In this document: positions 12,666 to 25,100 of the stretch, piece after piece | Layout of the letters: each line of letters starts with the position of its first letter | Numbering within the stretch: position 1 is the stretch's first letter | From: Hypomesus transpacificus | Lineage: Eukaryota > Chordata > Actinopteri > Osmeriformes > Osmeridae | Direction: 5' to 3' | Length of the DNA: 64,000 nt | Assembly: GCF_021917145.1 (NCBI RefSeq) | Contig: NC_061062.1 | Span: 2,492,247-2,556,246 of the forward strand | Translations under genes and position numbers: made by a program | Notes under the pieces: generated by a model | What the model saw: only the letters and a program-made list of their open reading frames with translations | Database searches by the model: none | Told to the model about the DNA's origin: nothing

Positions 12666-13962
12666 CCCCCCCCCCCCCTCCTCCTCCCTCTCTGGAGCAG
12701 CGATGCTCCCTCCGTCCTCCTCTCTCTCTCTCTCTGCCTGTGATGTCCAGAGAGCGTCTGAGCTGTGTTCTGGTCCATACTTCAGAAAACCGCTCGTCGT
12801 CACACACAAGCTTGGGACTGTTCGTTTAACTGTTATCAAACCTGGCCTGAACCCTCTGCCCTGGACCAGACCGTGCTGGGGGGTTCCAGATACAACTACA
12901 CAGTACTGACTGAGCGGTGTTTTATCAGAAGTAACCACACATTCTGGAACAAATGCGAGTGGTTCCAGACATTTCATCATCGTCGCTTGGTACTAATGTG
13001 TACAGATTTCACACCACTAAAACCAATTAAAGCCTTATGTGCACTTACTTTCTTTAAACATGTTGAGATTCTGCAAAGTCGTACGAGATCAAACGGTAGC
13101 TTTTGAGATTCACAGTGACGTGCTGTTGACCCTCATCTACAGGGGTTCACGGACCGGGACTGGGGTCAGTGTCAACCTTTACCTCTACTCAAACTTTGTT
13201 TTGTTGTGATTAAAATGGTACTGAACATATTGCAGAAGGGCAGGTTTCATGCTCATACTCAGGTACGCCCTTTGATCTTGTATTGTTTTAGATTTGTCGT
13301 GCTCATCCATCTAACCTGACCACTCTTCTTTCCTGGAGCTGTGTCCATCAGTGACCTTGTCTCTCCTGTTTTCACCCATAAGGTCACATAGGTTGACCTT
13401 TCATATGTCGCCTCCTGAGTTGTATTGAGGTACCCGGGTCTTGCCATATCTGAGAGATTGCAAGGGATACAACATTTCGGTTTCTACATCCAGGACCTTG
13501 CAACACTTCAACCTCCAGAACACAAACGTTTAGGTTGCTACCACTAGGCTAGTATGCGTGTTTATGTAGTGGTGATATCCCCAGAATACCCAGAAGGCTT
13601 TGCTGTAAATACGATACCACTGTATATGACAACAACGGAAAGTATTTGGACTGCAACCAGTTTTTATAGATGTAGTCGATTATATACATTTTGAAACTCG
13701 TTCTGTATATTTTATTTATTTTATTAAGGAATCACATTGTATGTTTGTTTTCCGAACTTAGGCATTTCATATGTATTTTGATCTCAAGTATGTAATATTA
13801 TAAAGGTTTACTGTGGTTCAGATGTAAAGTATAGCCTATAGCACATAAGCACCGCCAGTTGAATCATATTTAGTCCGTGCTAGTATTTAGTCCATCATGT
13901 ACTGTATGTAATTGGTTATATTTGACAATCCTGTATGAAATATCTTAAAAGAAGAAAATAAA
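12666..13962 (+). other. fgfrl1: fgfrl1 3' UTR with poly(A) signal
   Basis: The sequence downstream of the fgfrl1 stop has no recognisable gene. An AATAAA at 13957-13962 is the best candidate poly(A) signal and would give a 3' UTR of about 1.3 kb. Confidence 0.6.
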
Positions 13963-15758
13963 CTAAGCTACATCATTTAAAGTTGAATTTGCAACTGTTT
14001 GATTAAAAGAAAGAAAAAATGAATACCTTAGTTTATATATTTTTTTTATCGACTCAACAACAATCCTTTTTTTACTTCTGGGATGTACCATGTTTGTCAT
14101 TTTAATAGGTTAGTTATCCTGTGGTTATCCTGTGGTTATCCTGTGGGCTGCACAGCCTCCAGACTGATGCAGGCGTTAATGCCTCTCCAACAGCCAGATG
14201 AGCCCAGCGGTGCAGCGGTGGTGAGACAGGGCCAGTGCAGGGCCCTGATGCTGCTGGGATGAATGCCTGAACAGACACAGGGAACAACCTCAGGACAGAG
14301 CACTCTCACAGTCCCTTAGATGAGTGATGGGCCCTGCAAGACTACACCAAAAGACTAGCATCTTTCCCCTTTTAAGAAAGTGAATCAATCCCCTTCCACC
14401 GCCCCCCCCCCCTCTACTCTACCACCTCATTCAGCTCCAATCTAAGTGGGATAACCTTTCAGCGTTTTAGGAAGTGCATTGTCCTTCCCTGGGAGGGATG
14501 TGACAGGGCCCTGTGATTGCTCTGGAAAGAAGGGATGCATTGTATTGGAGCAGCAGGGTTGCAGCCTTCGCAGGACAGTGGAGCTCCCAGACTCCAGACA
14601 ATAACAGTTATTGAAGAACTGAAATGTTTTCAATCAAACTTGACTAATGCAACTGCTTAGATGACGCATATAAACCTGCAAATTAATTTGTGCTATGACA
14701 ATCAAATATAGATTGGTCATGCATGACCCTCTAAAGACATACACAAAATACCTTACATGGATTGAGATTTGTGATTATATTGTAGTTAACACTGCCACCT
14801 TGTGGATTGTGAAAGGACATCAGCTTGACTAGAACCTGATACTAATAATCCTCACAATTACAGCATACATGCATTTTGTAAACTAATTGTTCATGTTTTG
14901 TAATACTACTAAAAATCTAGAAAAGATTTATCAGGGTCCCTGCAGGTTTGAGTAAGTCAAATTTAAGATCATAAAGATTGAAATTGAAGACCTACACGAC
15001 ACATTACCCCAAAAATATTCAAATCAAAGAAATTTTAAAATGTTCTTTCAATGAATGACATCATTAATTTAATTTACAGATTAAGCACATTAGTAACCTA
15101 ATTTAATTTCATTCATCACTCAGTACTAGGGGTGGGGGGGGGGGAATACCCTTTGGTGTAGTGGGTTGAGAACAAGGGCCTACACCACAACAACATGGGT
15201 TCAAATCCAGCACAGAGTGTAGTGCCAAACACATCCGTGGCCTCAGATCCCTGTAACTGCAGCGCACTCCACGACTGACCAGATCCCTGTAACTGCAGCG
15301 CACTCCACGACTGACCAGATCCCCTCTCCCAACTGTCCTTTCAGGTACCAAACTGTCCCAACACGAAAGGCTCAACCAAAAAAGGTAAAGAAATTGACCC
15401 TATCAGTTTTATTTAAGTCCAAGAGCAAAAATTGAGTTGTAAGAAGATCCGTCAGCCAGATTTGACCCCCCCCCCGGTAATTTGAACCCTGGACTCCAGA
15501 GCTCCGCTTTGTAGACTACGACCCAATGCGGCCAGCGTTTCTGGAATTGAACGAGGGTAAAACCTTTTTTTAGACCTGACGAAATTAAATTTAAGACCTC
15601 GGACAAATCTGTCCATTTAATATGTTTTAAGCCCTTAAATTTAAAGTTCAGAATGAAACAGTGAAACTTCTTTTCTACACCCTTCTCACATGAGTGAAGG
15701 CAGGATCAATTATGAACAGGACAAAATACACTGCACATGACAAGCTGACAGTGAAAGT
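13963..15758. other. Intergenic gap between convergent fgfrl1 and tacc3
   Basis: No gene was seen. It contains an 11 bp unit, GGTTATCCTGT, repeated three times near 14110-14145, AT-rich sequence with AAATTTAAGA motifs near 14950-15650 that may be a decayed DNA transposon, and the SINE-like segment at 15148. Confidence 0.6.
15148..15330 (+). mobile_element. tRNA-like SINE fragment with internal 36 bp duplication
   Basis: Begins with an A-box-like TGGTGTAGTGGGTTGAGAAC and a B-box-like GGTTCAAATCC, so it is tRNA-derived but a different family from the copy at 5431. A unit starting AGATCCCTGTAACTGCAGCG occurs twice in tandem at about 15245-15320. Confidence 0.6.
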
Positions 15759-15764
15759 TTTATT
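15759..15764 (-). promoter_or_regulatory. tacc3: tacc3 poly(A) signal
   Basis: AATAAA on the minus strand, about 220 bp beyond the tacc3 stop codon. Confidence 0.6.
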
Positions 15765-15986
15765 AATTACTATATAACAGTATGGATCAGAAGATGAGGA
15801 AAACATCAGACAACAAACATGGATTTAGAGGCAAGAGCAAATCAAATACTGGCACCGCTTGATCTCCCAAAGCAGCTACTATTTATTTACAAGGCCCTAT
15901 TCTGACAATGTTCTGGAGGAAAACAGCCTCTTAACTACAGTACACATATAAGGACAGGAACAAACATGGACACGTACAGAATAAAA

Positions 15987-18900
15987 TCAGCCTTTCTGGA
16001 CTTTAGCGATCAACTCGTCACAAAGGTTGGTCAGTTCCTCGACCTCTTTCACCTTGAGGGGAGGAGAGACAACATAGGATTAGAAAACACCCTTGAAACA
16101 TTTAGCCTAAACCTTCAAGCCTCGGTCAAAATCACAACATACATCCTACAAGATTGGTTATTTTTGACGATTCCGTACAGTACACGATGGACTGAATACT
16201 AAATCACCAACTTACTTTCTGGTCCAGGTTCTTGTCCAGCGACTGCACCTTCAGCTGCTCCCTGCGCAGCTGTGCTTTCAGAGCAGAGGACTCCGACTTC
16301 AGCTTGGAGCGAACCTCAGCGATCTCTCCATTGGCCCTGCAGACAGAGCCTCTCACAGTGAGTCACATGGTACATCATGACAACACAGCGATGACCCGGA
16401 TACGGGGCGTGTGTGGACGCTGGGCTAGCTCCACTCACAGGCTGATCTTCTCCTCTGCGTGGGCCTTCAGCGCCTGGTAGCGCTGCTCTCCCTTCTTGAT
16501 CTCAGCCAGGTAGTCCTGAGCACACTTCTTTAGGACCTCCTCGTTCTAGGCAGGAGGGGGAGATCAAATGACTGTTTAGTGGGTTCATGAGACAGTGCGT
16601 GGGACCCAAATTCAACAGGTGCAATGTCAGCAAGTGTCTAACATAAATTGGCATAAAAATAAAATAAAAACAATACCAGCCAAGCTGATCTTGCCAAACA
16701 ACCCTCAACATAATATACCAACAAGTACATTGTCCGTTCGAAACTGACCTTTTTATAACCCCCAATAGCATCCTTGTGTTTGTCCAGTCTCTTGCACAGG
16801 TCGGAGAGGGACCTCTCCATGGCGTTCAGATCCGCAGCGATCTGCTCCTTCTCCTGCAGAACCTTGCAGAGCGCAGACTGGGCCATGTCCTTCTCCTTCT
16901 GATGCTCCGCTGCAGCAAGAGGAACAAACCGAGCCTCGCATTCAAAACCTAACCAAACCTTAACACAAAACACTTCCTCCTTTCACTTAATGTTAAGAAA
17001 AAAAAAACACATACCCATCATCTGAACGATCGTGCTTTCATACCCGGAGAGAATGTTCCTGAGGGAGTAAAGAAAGACAGTTAATAAACACCTAGAACGA
17101 AAAGCAAGGTGACTGAAGCGACTGTGCGCTGGCTCGACGGTCTACCTCAGCTCTTGGTTATCCAGAGACAGCTCGTCATACTTGGCCGTCCACTGCTTCT
17201 CCTTCTCCTGTTCCCGTGCCTCGACCCTGGCGATGGCATCGTCCATGTCCTTCTGACTGTACTTCAGCACCTCAATGATGGCACCCTCGCTGGTGGGCTG
17301 GGAGAAGGCCGGGGCCAGACCCTCCAGCAGGGGAGCGGTCTGCACCACAACAACACCAATCAAGGACAAGAAGAATGGGGGGGGGGGGGGGGAATTGATG
17401 TACATACTTCATTACTGTGACCCCCCCCCACACACACAAAAGGTCATATTAAATGAGTTAAAACTTAAATAATCAACGACAGAGTTTACTTACTTGTGCT
17501 GGAATGCCTAAAGTGAAGTCATCCATTTTCTGTCCGCTCATGCTTTCCTTGGCTCCGGAACGGTTTGCCTCCATACTAAAACAACCACAGAACTTCTCAA
17601 TCAATTCGTACCAAAGCTGGACAAATAAGTCCCGTAGTTTCAGTCAGTCCAGTACAGAAACAGTCAACAGAAGGTAGTTGTGAAACCCACCGTGAGGCGA
17701 AGGCAGCAGGGCGTGGGAGGTTGTCCAACCCTGGAACGCCACCAGCCTTCTTGGGGCTCTCTCTCAGCAGAGGGTCAAACTTCAGGTACAACGACTGTTT
17801 CCTCAGTGCAGACTCCTTGAACTAGAAAAAATCAAGAAGAGAGTTGGTGGATATAGACTTATAATACATAAAATTCACAACTCATAGAAAAAAAATGAAT
17901 ATACACTCACAGTGGTAGACCCAAACTGCTCCAGGTAGTCCATCTGACCGTCAAAATCATTCGACATAACTAGGGAGAAGGGAGGCCTAAGTTAAAGTCA
18001 ACTGAAAAGCCTAACGTAAGAACATGTTGGTTTAGTTCTCTTTACACATTTAACTTACACATTGCTCCGGGAACAAAGTCCTCCATGGGTTCCATGCCAT
18101 TTTGTGGAGGCTGTTCAGAAAGGGCACATTCTGGAGTGCTGAGCACAGGCTGGGCTGGTTCCTCGGTGGATTCCTGATCGTTCAGAGGGCCAGCCAGTGG
18201 CTGCTGAGACTGGGCAATGTCATTCGCTCCCAGGAAGCCAGTAGCATCATCTGATCGCTCATGTGTCTGGGTCATGTGATCAGGGTCCTGGTGGATGTGT
18301 CCAATGGCAAGAGTAGACACATCTGTTACAGGGATTCCAAACTCCCTTTCCTTCTTCGGGTTAGTTTCCAAGTGAATGACAGTTGCTGGGCTGTCATCTC
18401 CCCCACAAGAAACACCACTGGAAATGGATAGACAATGAAAAGACAGGTTCACCCTTCAAAGCATATCCAATAGTTATTCACAGATTATTTCATGTTTCTA
18501 CAAAAAAACAAAACAAGGCACAACATAAAATTGTCCATAACATTGTTAGTTTGTTAAATATTGAAACGTACATAACATTTTAGTTTGTTAAATATTGAAA
18601 TATGAAAATGTACATAACATCTTAGTTTGTTAAATATTGAAATATGAAAACGTACATTGGGAGTGATGAAGTATTTTGCTTGACAGACTCATCAGAAGCA
18701 ACCTCCTCAACTAGAGAGGGGGGCTTGCCCTGTGGACTGGACATGACACCCAGAGGACTGGACACCACACCACACTTAGGAGAGTCAGTCATTCTAGCAT
18801 TTGAACCAAAGGGATTATAGTTGGGGTCATCCAACTTGTCAAAGTCAAAGGCGTAAGAGCCCTTGGGAACTGCAACTTCAGCATCATCTGCTTGCTTTAC

Positions 18901-20684
18901 TGGGGGACTCTGAGATGGGACAGAATCCTTCTTTTCAGATACTGGCTTCTTTGCTGTTGCCTTCATGCCTGCTGGTCTTTTGCCAAACTTTTTAGGAGGA
19001 GGCTTGTGTTTTACTGCTCCATCATCAAAATTGAACTCTAGTTTGACTGCACCTTCTTTGGGAGGAAGCATGGATTCAGCAGGTGGCTCGCTGGAAGTAG
19101 GGGACATTGCAGCAATGGGCTTCATTTCTGGAAGGACAGGGGTCTCTACGATTGGCTGAGACACAGTCAAGACCTCAGCTTCCATTTCCTGCTTCTCTGG
19201 AAGGACAGGGGTCTCTACGATTGGCTGAGAAACCGTCAAGACCTCAGCTTCCATTTCCTGCTTCTCTGGAAGGACAGGGGTCTCTACGATTGGCTGAGAA
19301 ACCGTCAGGACCTCATCTTCCATTTCCTGCTTCTCTGGAAGGACAGGGGTCTCTACAATTGGCTGAGATACCGTCAAGACCTCAGCTTCCATTCCACCAC
19401 CCACCTCCAACTCCTGGCGTTCCACTGCAGCAGGTGGATCTTCACATGTTAGCTTCCTGCCAAGCTCCGGAGAATTCTGAATTTTGGCGCCTCCCATTTG
19501 GAAAGGGTTGACTGAATCTAGGTCATCAAAATTGAAATTGTAAGAACCCTTGGTGGGCAGGGGAGCATCCTCGAAGGCAGAGGAGCGGGATAACGCCTCG
19601 TCTTGATCGAGGCAGTCGAACGACACGGCCGGTGGCTCCTCCTCGCTGTTTGATACGTCTTGAAACTCGAATGCAGAACTCTTAGCCATCACGATCACGC
19701 TGCTGTCTGTGGAGTTGACGTCGCCGGACATGTCAGCGATGGAGTTCTCCACTGACGGCAGGAACGGGAGGGTCTCATCGAGTGCTGTGACAAACTCTTC
19801 TGATCTCTCCTCAGGTGTGAATGAATCACCAGAGGCCAGTTCATTCTGTACTTCAAGCATGGGTTCCTCGACTGATTCCCAAGGCCTTGGAGGAGAGGGG
19901 ATCATTTGAGCAGCTCCTTGGAAGGGGTTCATGGCGTCGAGGTTGTCAAAATCCAGCTGATAACCGCCTTTGCTCTGGATGGGCATGTCCTCATTAGGAA
20001 AAGGCAACGAGTCTGTAAAATCTGGTGTGAGAAAGTGACATGAATATTACTAATACTTAAATTGGATAAACTGCTAATATTAAAACGAGTAACATCAAAT
20101 GTAAATAGGGTTGGGATAATGTAATATCCGTCACCTGATTGTGGTCCATCCAATGTCCCAGTGCTTTCCTGAGTCCTGTAACAAATAAATATATATAATA
20201 AGAGGACGGTTTAGTTGCAGACTGTATATATTCTAATGATGGATTGCACGTTCTAAATCAAATGAAAAAGAAAGTGTACTAACTGTAAAGTGGTTGACAA
20301 CTGCAACGCCTCAAGTGCTTTGGTACACTCATCCAGACTTGCCATTTTCAGGGATTTGGTGGGAGAAACTATTCTCTTTGTGACAGGATCTCTTCTCGGG
20401 GTCTGAAAACAAACCTAAAAAGCCACAACATCGATGGGTCAGTATTCGATTAACAAATCAAGTACTTGTTGCACTGCAAATCTGCTCAAACTGAACCTGA
20501 AATGTACCTTTATTCCCTTCGCCACTGATTTGTTGGGGAGATTCTCTGCCTGAGACTGACGAAGAATAGAGGGTCTCCCTGTCGGTTGATCCAGTGAAAA
20601 GATATCGAAACTTGAATCGCTTTCGCTGTGCTTTCTTTCTGGGCAGACCCCACGATTCTCATCGTTCACAGGAACTGAACTCAT
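15987..20684 (-). CDS. tacc3: Transforming acidic coiled-coil protein 3
   Basis: Spindle protein that, with clathrin and ch-TOG, crosslinks kinetochore fibres and is targeted by Aurora A. Coding exons, 5' to 3': 20684-20508, 20402-20284, 20175-20135, 20021-18656, 18417-18059, 17969-17911, 17821-17691, 17575-17494, 17339-17146, 17058-17015, 16909-16749, 16545-16439, 16336-16216, 16052-15987. Phases agree and total 3027 nt (1008 aa; human TACC3 is 838). The 1366 nt exon has three SDP-type repeats ([44 protein letters not shown]) and a 23-residue tandem repeat. MDYLEQFG and [15 protein letters not shown] match the clathrin-binding/Aurora A region, with Ser in RKQSL. The last seven or so exons form the coiled-coil TACC domain ending [14 protein letters not shown]. 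Exon 18417-18059 contains an antisense copy of kif15 exon 9. Confidence 0.96.
18230..18371 (+). other. Captured copy of kif15 exon 9 inside a tacc3 coding exon
   Basis: Aligns without gaps to 24206-24347 (constant offset 5976 bp), 131 of 142 bases identical by hand count. The copy includes the CCAG acceptor end and the GTTAGTGTCCAA-like donor side of the kif15 exon, so it was copied as DNA and not from spliced RNA. It lies on the same strand as kif15, and tacc3 reads the opposite strand. About 47 TACC3 residues ([14 protein letters not shown] through DDATGFL) come from it. Each TACC3 codon is the reverse complement of a KIF15 codon position. Confidence 0.93.
18536..18656. repeat. Three tandem 35-42 bp units in a tacc3 intron, reaching the splice donor
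   Basis: Units start with CATAACAT at 18536, 18571 and 18613 and share TTAGTTTGTTAAATATTGAA. The donor of the large tacc3 exon (GTACGT on the minus strand) lies in the last unit, and related copies of the donor-like TACGT/TACAT sequence lie in the others. Confidence 0.8.
19127..19396 (-). repeat. tacc3: 69 bp coding minisatellite in tacc3, four copies
   Basis: GAAGGACAGG starts each unit on the + strand at 19131, 19200, 19269 and 19338, exactly 69 bp apart. It encodes a 23-residue repeat around [19 protein letters not shown]. The copies are nearly identical, so the expansion is recent. Confidence 0.92.
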
Positions 20685-21680
20685 TCTGTATTGAGACACA
20701 AACAAAGTTACTGGGCATTATCTAACCACAACCAGAATTCCGTCTAAACAGCTGCACCGTCTGATAGGGGTTTGCATGTGAAACGTCAGGAATGGGATAC
20801 GCCCCATGGCATTCACATCACATGACACAAACTGAGCAGTGAATGAATCGCTGTATTCAAAATCTCTCTTCATAAGCTCTCTTCATAAGCTACTTGTGCA
20901 CTTTAGAACCTACCAATAGCTGTAAACAGCACCAACCAGCCTGGGTGTAATACTTAGAGGAAGGAGTGCGATAGTGGTAAAAACTATCATTCTCATGCCA
21001 ACAAAGAAAGCTACTCAACTTGTCACGCACGACATCAATATCGAATTGGTTGATACCTTACCAGTGTAGGGCAAGTTATCGTTGTAATATTGAATGCTTA
21101 ACTCTTTCTTGATGGCATGACCAGGATAGAGGTGTCAAACTGAAATACTCAAGTAGCTGTTATTTACCCACTGTCCTCACTCCTCACACCAATAGTATTG
21201 TGGACTGTCGTTCCATTTCCCTACACACACTGCCCGGATCGATCCGTGTCCTGCCAATGTGAACACACCCAATCTGCAACGCTCCGTATTGCTTTACAAT
21301 TTGATATCAATGACATATTACTTTAACCGATGTTTATATATTAGCTTAGAGCTCGTTTGCAAATAAGACAACACAAAGCGTCTGCTAATACCATAGCAAA
21401 ACGTTGGTTTGTAACCTGTTAGCCAAGCTGCTATTGTAGCTTTAGCTAGTTAGTGAGCTACAGTATTGGAGCTAGCTAGCCTAGCTAGCTAAACCAGCTA
21501 GCTCTTGTCAGTTTGCTCGTCTGTCTAGCTCTACATTATTAGCTAGCTAAACCAGCTGTCTTGCAGGCAAGCAAGGAAAATCATAAAACATAAGCAAACA
21601 CATAACATAACTGCATAAGCAACGTAGTAAAGCAAGTTTCATGTCCTTAAAAGACCTACCTCAAATAAACAGTCACTTAC

Positions 21681-22170
21681 GTGTTAGCTCTCGCAAGTAA
21701 CGGACTCCACACGGAAAATACTTTTTCGAACACTGCTCGACCTTTTGGTGATTTGTCGCGATTTCGAATTTAAACTCCTCACTTTGGACCAATGATAGGG
21801 CAGCACTTTCGAGCAACTCCGGATGCAACAACCAATAGCGTTGCATAGCAAATATTAAAAAACGGATGTTGTTCTTGATGTTATCAAGAGAGGGCGCGCT
21901 ACAACCATTTGCCACTCGGTGGTCAACTCTAAGACACTGGGGGCGCTAAAGTTTTCAAACCCCGGCGGAAACTACGAGCGAGCCTCCGACAGTAGCACCA
22001 GAGAAAGACGGGCTCCAGTTATAATAACTCTATGGCTCTAGTAGCACAGAACGTAGTTACCCGCCAATTTCGAAGATGTAAACAGGACTTCTGTTGATTT
22101 GTAAACCAGATAACTACCTTGCCATAAGAAGCCGTTAATTACCACCTTAGCCTTACCATAAGGAGCCAAT
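21681..22170. promoter_or_regulatory. Bidirectional tacc3/kif15 promoter region
   Basis: A tacc3 non-coding first exon ends with a donor at 21680/21681 (minus strand, ACAC then GTAAGTG). The kif15 ATG is at 22171. Between them are CCAAT boxes at 21789-21793, 21832-21836, 22064-22068 and 22166-22170. TTCGAA occurs at 21725-21730, 21763-21768 and 22069-22074, and TTTAAA at 21769-21774. CCAAT (NF-Y) plus CHR motifs (TTTGAA and variants such as TTCGAA or TTTAAA) is the known arrangement of G2/M cell-cycle promoters. Transcription starts are inferred, not seen. Confidence 0.65.
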
Positions 22171-25100
22171 ATGAATACAACGAAGAATAAAGGTAGTGAA
22201 GTTTCATCTTGATGGCTAATATTATAACATGCTCTGATCCTGTTACTTGCTACTAGTAATGCGCTAGTAGTGATAGGCTAGCCATAACTTGCTAACCATG
22301 GGTATCAAGCAGGATAAATTACCCCTTGACACCGGTTTAACGTAGTTGGCCTGCTATAACTGGAATAATGTAAGTAACTGTAACAATATATTTTCTTCAA
22401 CAGATGCTGGGGATTCATCGCAGCTTGCTGCCAGGTAAAAGTGGTTCCGCTATTTTGTAGCTCTGAAGCACTACTAGCTCTAGTTTTAACTTGGTGGGGA
22501 AGTCTTAATATCTAAAAGTTGAAATACCATTAATTACAGAGAAAGGTTCTTACGTTAGATACTAGGTTTGCTACATTCCACGTTCAATTGATTTGACAGT
22601 TTTCGGTACTGACTGATGATAATACTTTCCTGCAGTGGTGACAGTGATTCCATCAAAGTGTTTGTGCGGGTGCGACCTATGACGCAGGGCAGTGGCCTAA
22701 CAACAGATGGAGATCACGGTCTCTGTCTCACTGTCACCTCACACAACACAATCCGATTGCACTCCAAGCCAGAACCACGCAACTTCACCTATGATCATGT
22801 TGCAGATATGGACACGAGCCAGGTGGGTGATGGACCTGACTTGATACCATGTACTGCACAGGATCCTAACTAACCATGACTAGCGATACTCAAACAGTAT
22901 TTTTAATGTTGTGCTTTCCCCATACAACAGGAGGCTGTGTTCTCCAGTGTAGCGAAAAACATAGTTGAGTCTTGTATAAATGGATACAATGGGACCATAT
23001 TTGCTTAGTGAGTATATTTTTTTCTATGGCTTTAAAATTTATGAATGGATTACTGTGGCTAGATAAAGCATTGTGCAAACTATTTAAACTCTTGTTTATC
23101 TCTTAACAGTGGACAAACGGGTTCTGGTAAAACCTTTACCATGCTGGGTAAGAAGACAAAACGACTTCCCTATTTTAGATAATTAAGTAAGTAACTAATT
23201 ATTCACATCAATTCCACTGAGAACCTTGACCAGAGTGTTCTGCCCAGGGCCGTCTGATTCTGACAACTTCACTGACGACCTGCGAGGGGTTATACCCCGG
23301 AGTTTTGAGTACCTGTTTTTTCTCATCAACAGAGAAGTGGAAAAGGTGAGCTAATACTGACACAAAAAAAGCATATAAGATTGTAATAATTTTTCAGTTT
23401 GATCGATGCCTGGATTTAAACTAGACGTTATTTTTTATTAGTCTGGGAATACCAAGAGCTTCCTGTGCAAGTGCTCCTTCATTGAAATCTACAACGAACA
23501 GATCTACGACCTCCTGGATAGTGCCTCAGCCAGCCTCTTCCTGAGGGAGAACATAAAGAAGGGGGTATTTGTTGAGGGGTCTGTTGAAAAGTTTGTCACA
23601 TCTGCAGCAGAGGCATACCAGGTAGATATGCATCAACATCGTCTACTTGCTTTCCAACTGGTTACATCAAGGCAAATCCGCACCTGCCATGCAAAAACAG
23701 GTGGATATCGAAACATCAGCGTTCCATCGATGGCTCCCTTTCAGGTGCTGTCCATGGGCTGGAGGAATCGCAGGGTGGCCTCCACCTCCATGAACAGAGA
23801 GTCTTCGCGGTCGCACGCCGTGTTCACCATGACCTTAGAGTCCAAGGAGACTGCCAACGAGGTGTTCAACATCAGAACCTCCCAGCTGAACCTGGTGGAC
23901 CTGGCAGGCTCTGAGAGGCAGAGAGACACCCACACAGAGGGTTCCAGACTCAAGGTAACCCAGAGCTTCCCAGTGTTCCTTGTTGTAGTTGTCAGGTGGC
24001 TGAGCGGTTAGGGAATCGGGATAGTAATCAGAAGGTTGCCAGTTCGATTCCCGGCCGTGGAAAATGAAGTAGTGTCCTTGGGCATGCACTTCCCCCATAA
24101 TTAGCTCGGGGGGAATGTCCCTGTACTTACTGGGACGTTAAATGACTAAATGTAATGTAACGTTGCTCTCGGAAGTTAATTGTGACTCTCAAAACTTCTC
24201 CTTCTCCAGGAAGCCAGTAGCATCAACCGATCTCTCATGTGTCTGGGTCAGGTGATCATGGCACTGGTGGATGTGTCCAATGGCAAGAGCAGACACATCT
24301 GTTACAGGGATTCCAAACTCACGTTCCTTCTTCGGGTTAGTGTCCAATCAGAAAATAGATTTTGCAGACTCTACTGGATGACTTGTTTTCTGTATTCCAT
24401 ACGTGCATTTACATCGTGTTTACTTATCTAGGACTCACTCGGAGGGAATGCTAAGACATATATTATAGCCAATGTGCACCCTGGCTCCAAGTGTTTTGGA
24501 GAGACACTGTCCACCTTACACTTTGCCCAGAGAGCCAAACTGATCAAGAACAAGGTATGTGCTAAAAAAACGGATTCTGTCTAAATGTTTTTCATCACTA
24601 AGTGTATATACGACATGGGTATATAACATGACTGATCCTTTATCTTCAGCTGAACTTTCCTCATGTAGTATTCTACATCCCTTTAGATAGAACCATCTGC
24701 TAAGCGACTAAAACGTCAGTATTGCCACTGCACACAGCGGTGTCCCCACGATCGTTTTTGAACGGAGTTGTGTGATTTGCGATTGTTTCAGGCCATGATT
24801 AACGAGGACACGCAGGGGAACGTGAGGCAGCTCCAGGCTGAGGTGAAGAAGCTGAAGGAGCTGCTGGTCCTGGCTGGGTCTGGGCTCCCACACACGGGGG
24901 AGGATGTGAGAGATGGGGCACCCGGAGGACCCCAGCCACCCGCAGGTAGGAATCCACGTAAAGGACCATGGCGGGGCCCCACGTCTGGCTGAAGACGTCT
25001 GATGATCATGGGCTAAATGCTTCATGTGTTCTCTCTAGATCCCTCCATAGAAGGCCCACCTGAGGTCTCCTACAAAACGCAGTTTTTAGATGCTGTGCGT

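Noticed and set aside
12156..12980. 274-codon minus-strand frame opposite the last fgfrl1 exon
   Set aside because: Shadow of a GC-rich coding exon; no similarity recognised.
18230..18371. Assembly duplication of kif15 exon 9
   Set aside because: Eleven differences in 142 bp and a neat in-phase position inside a tacc3 exon do not fit a recent assembly error.
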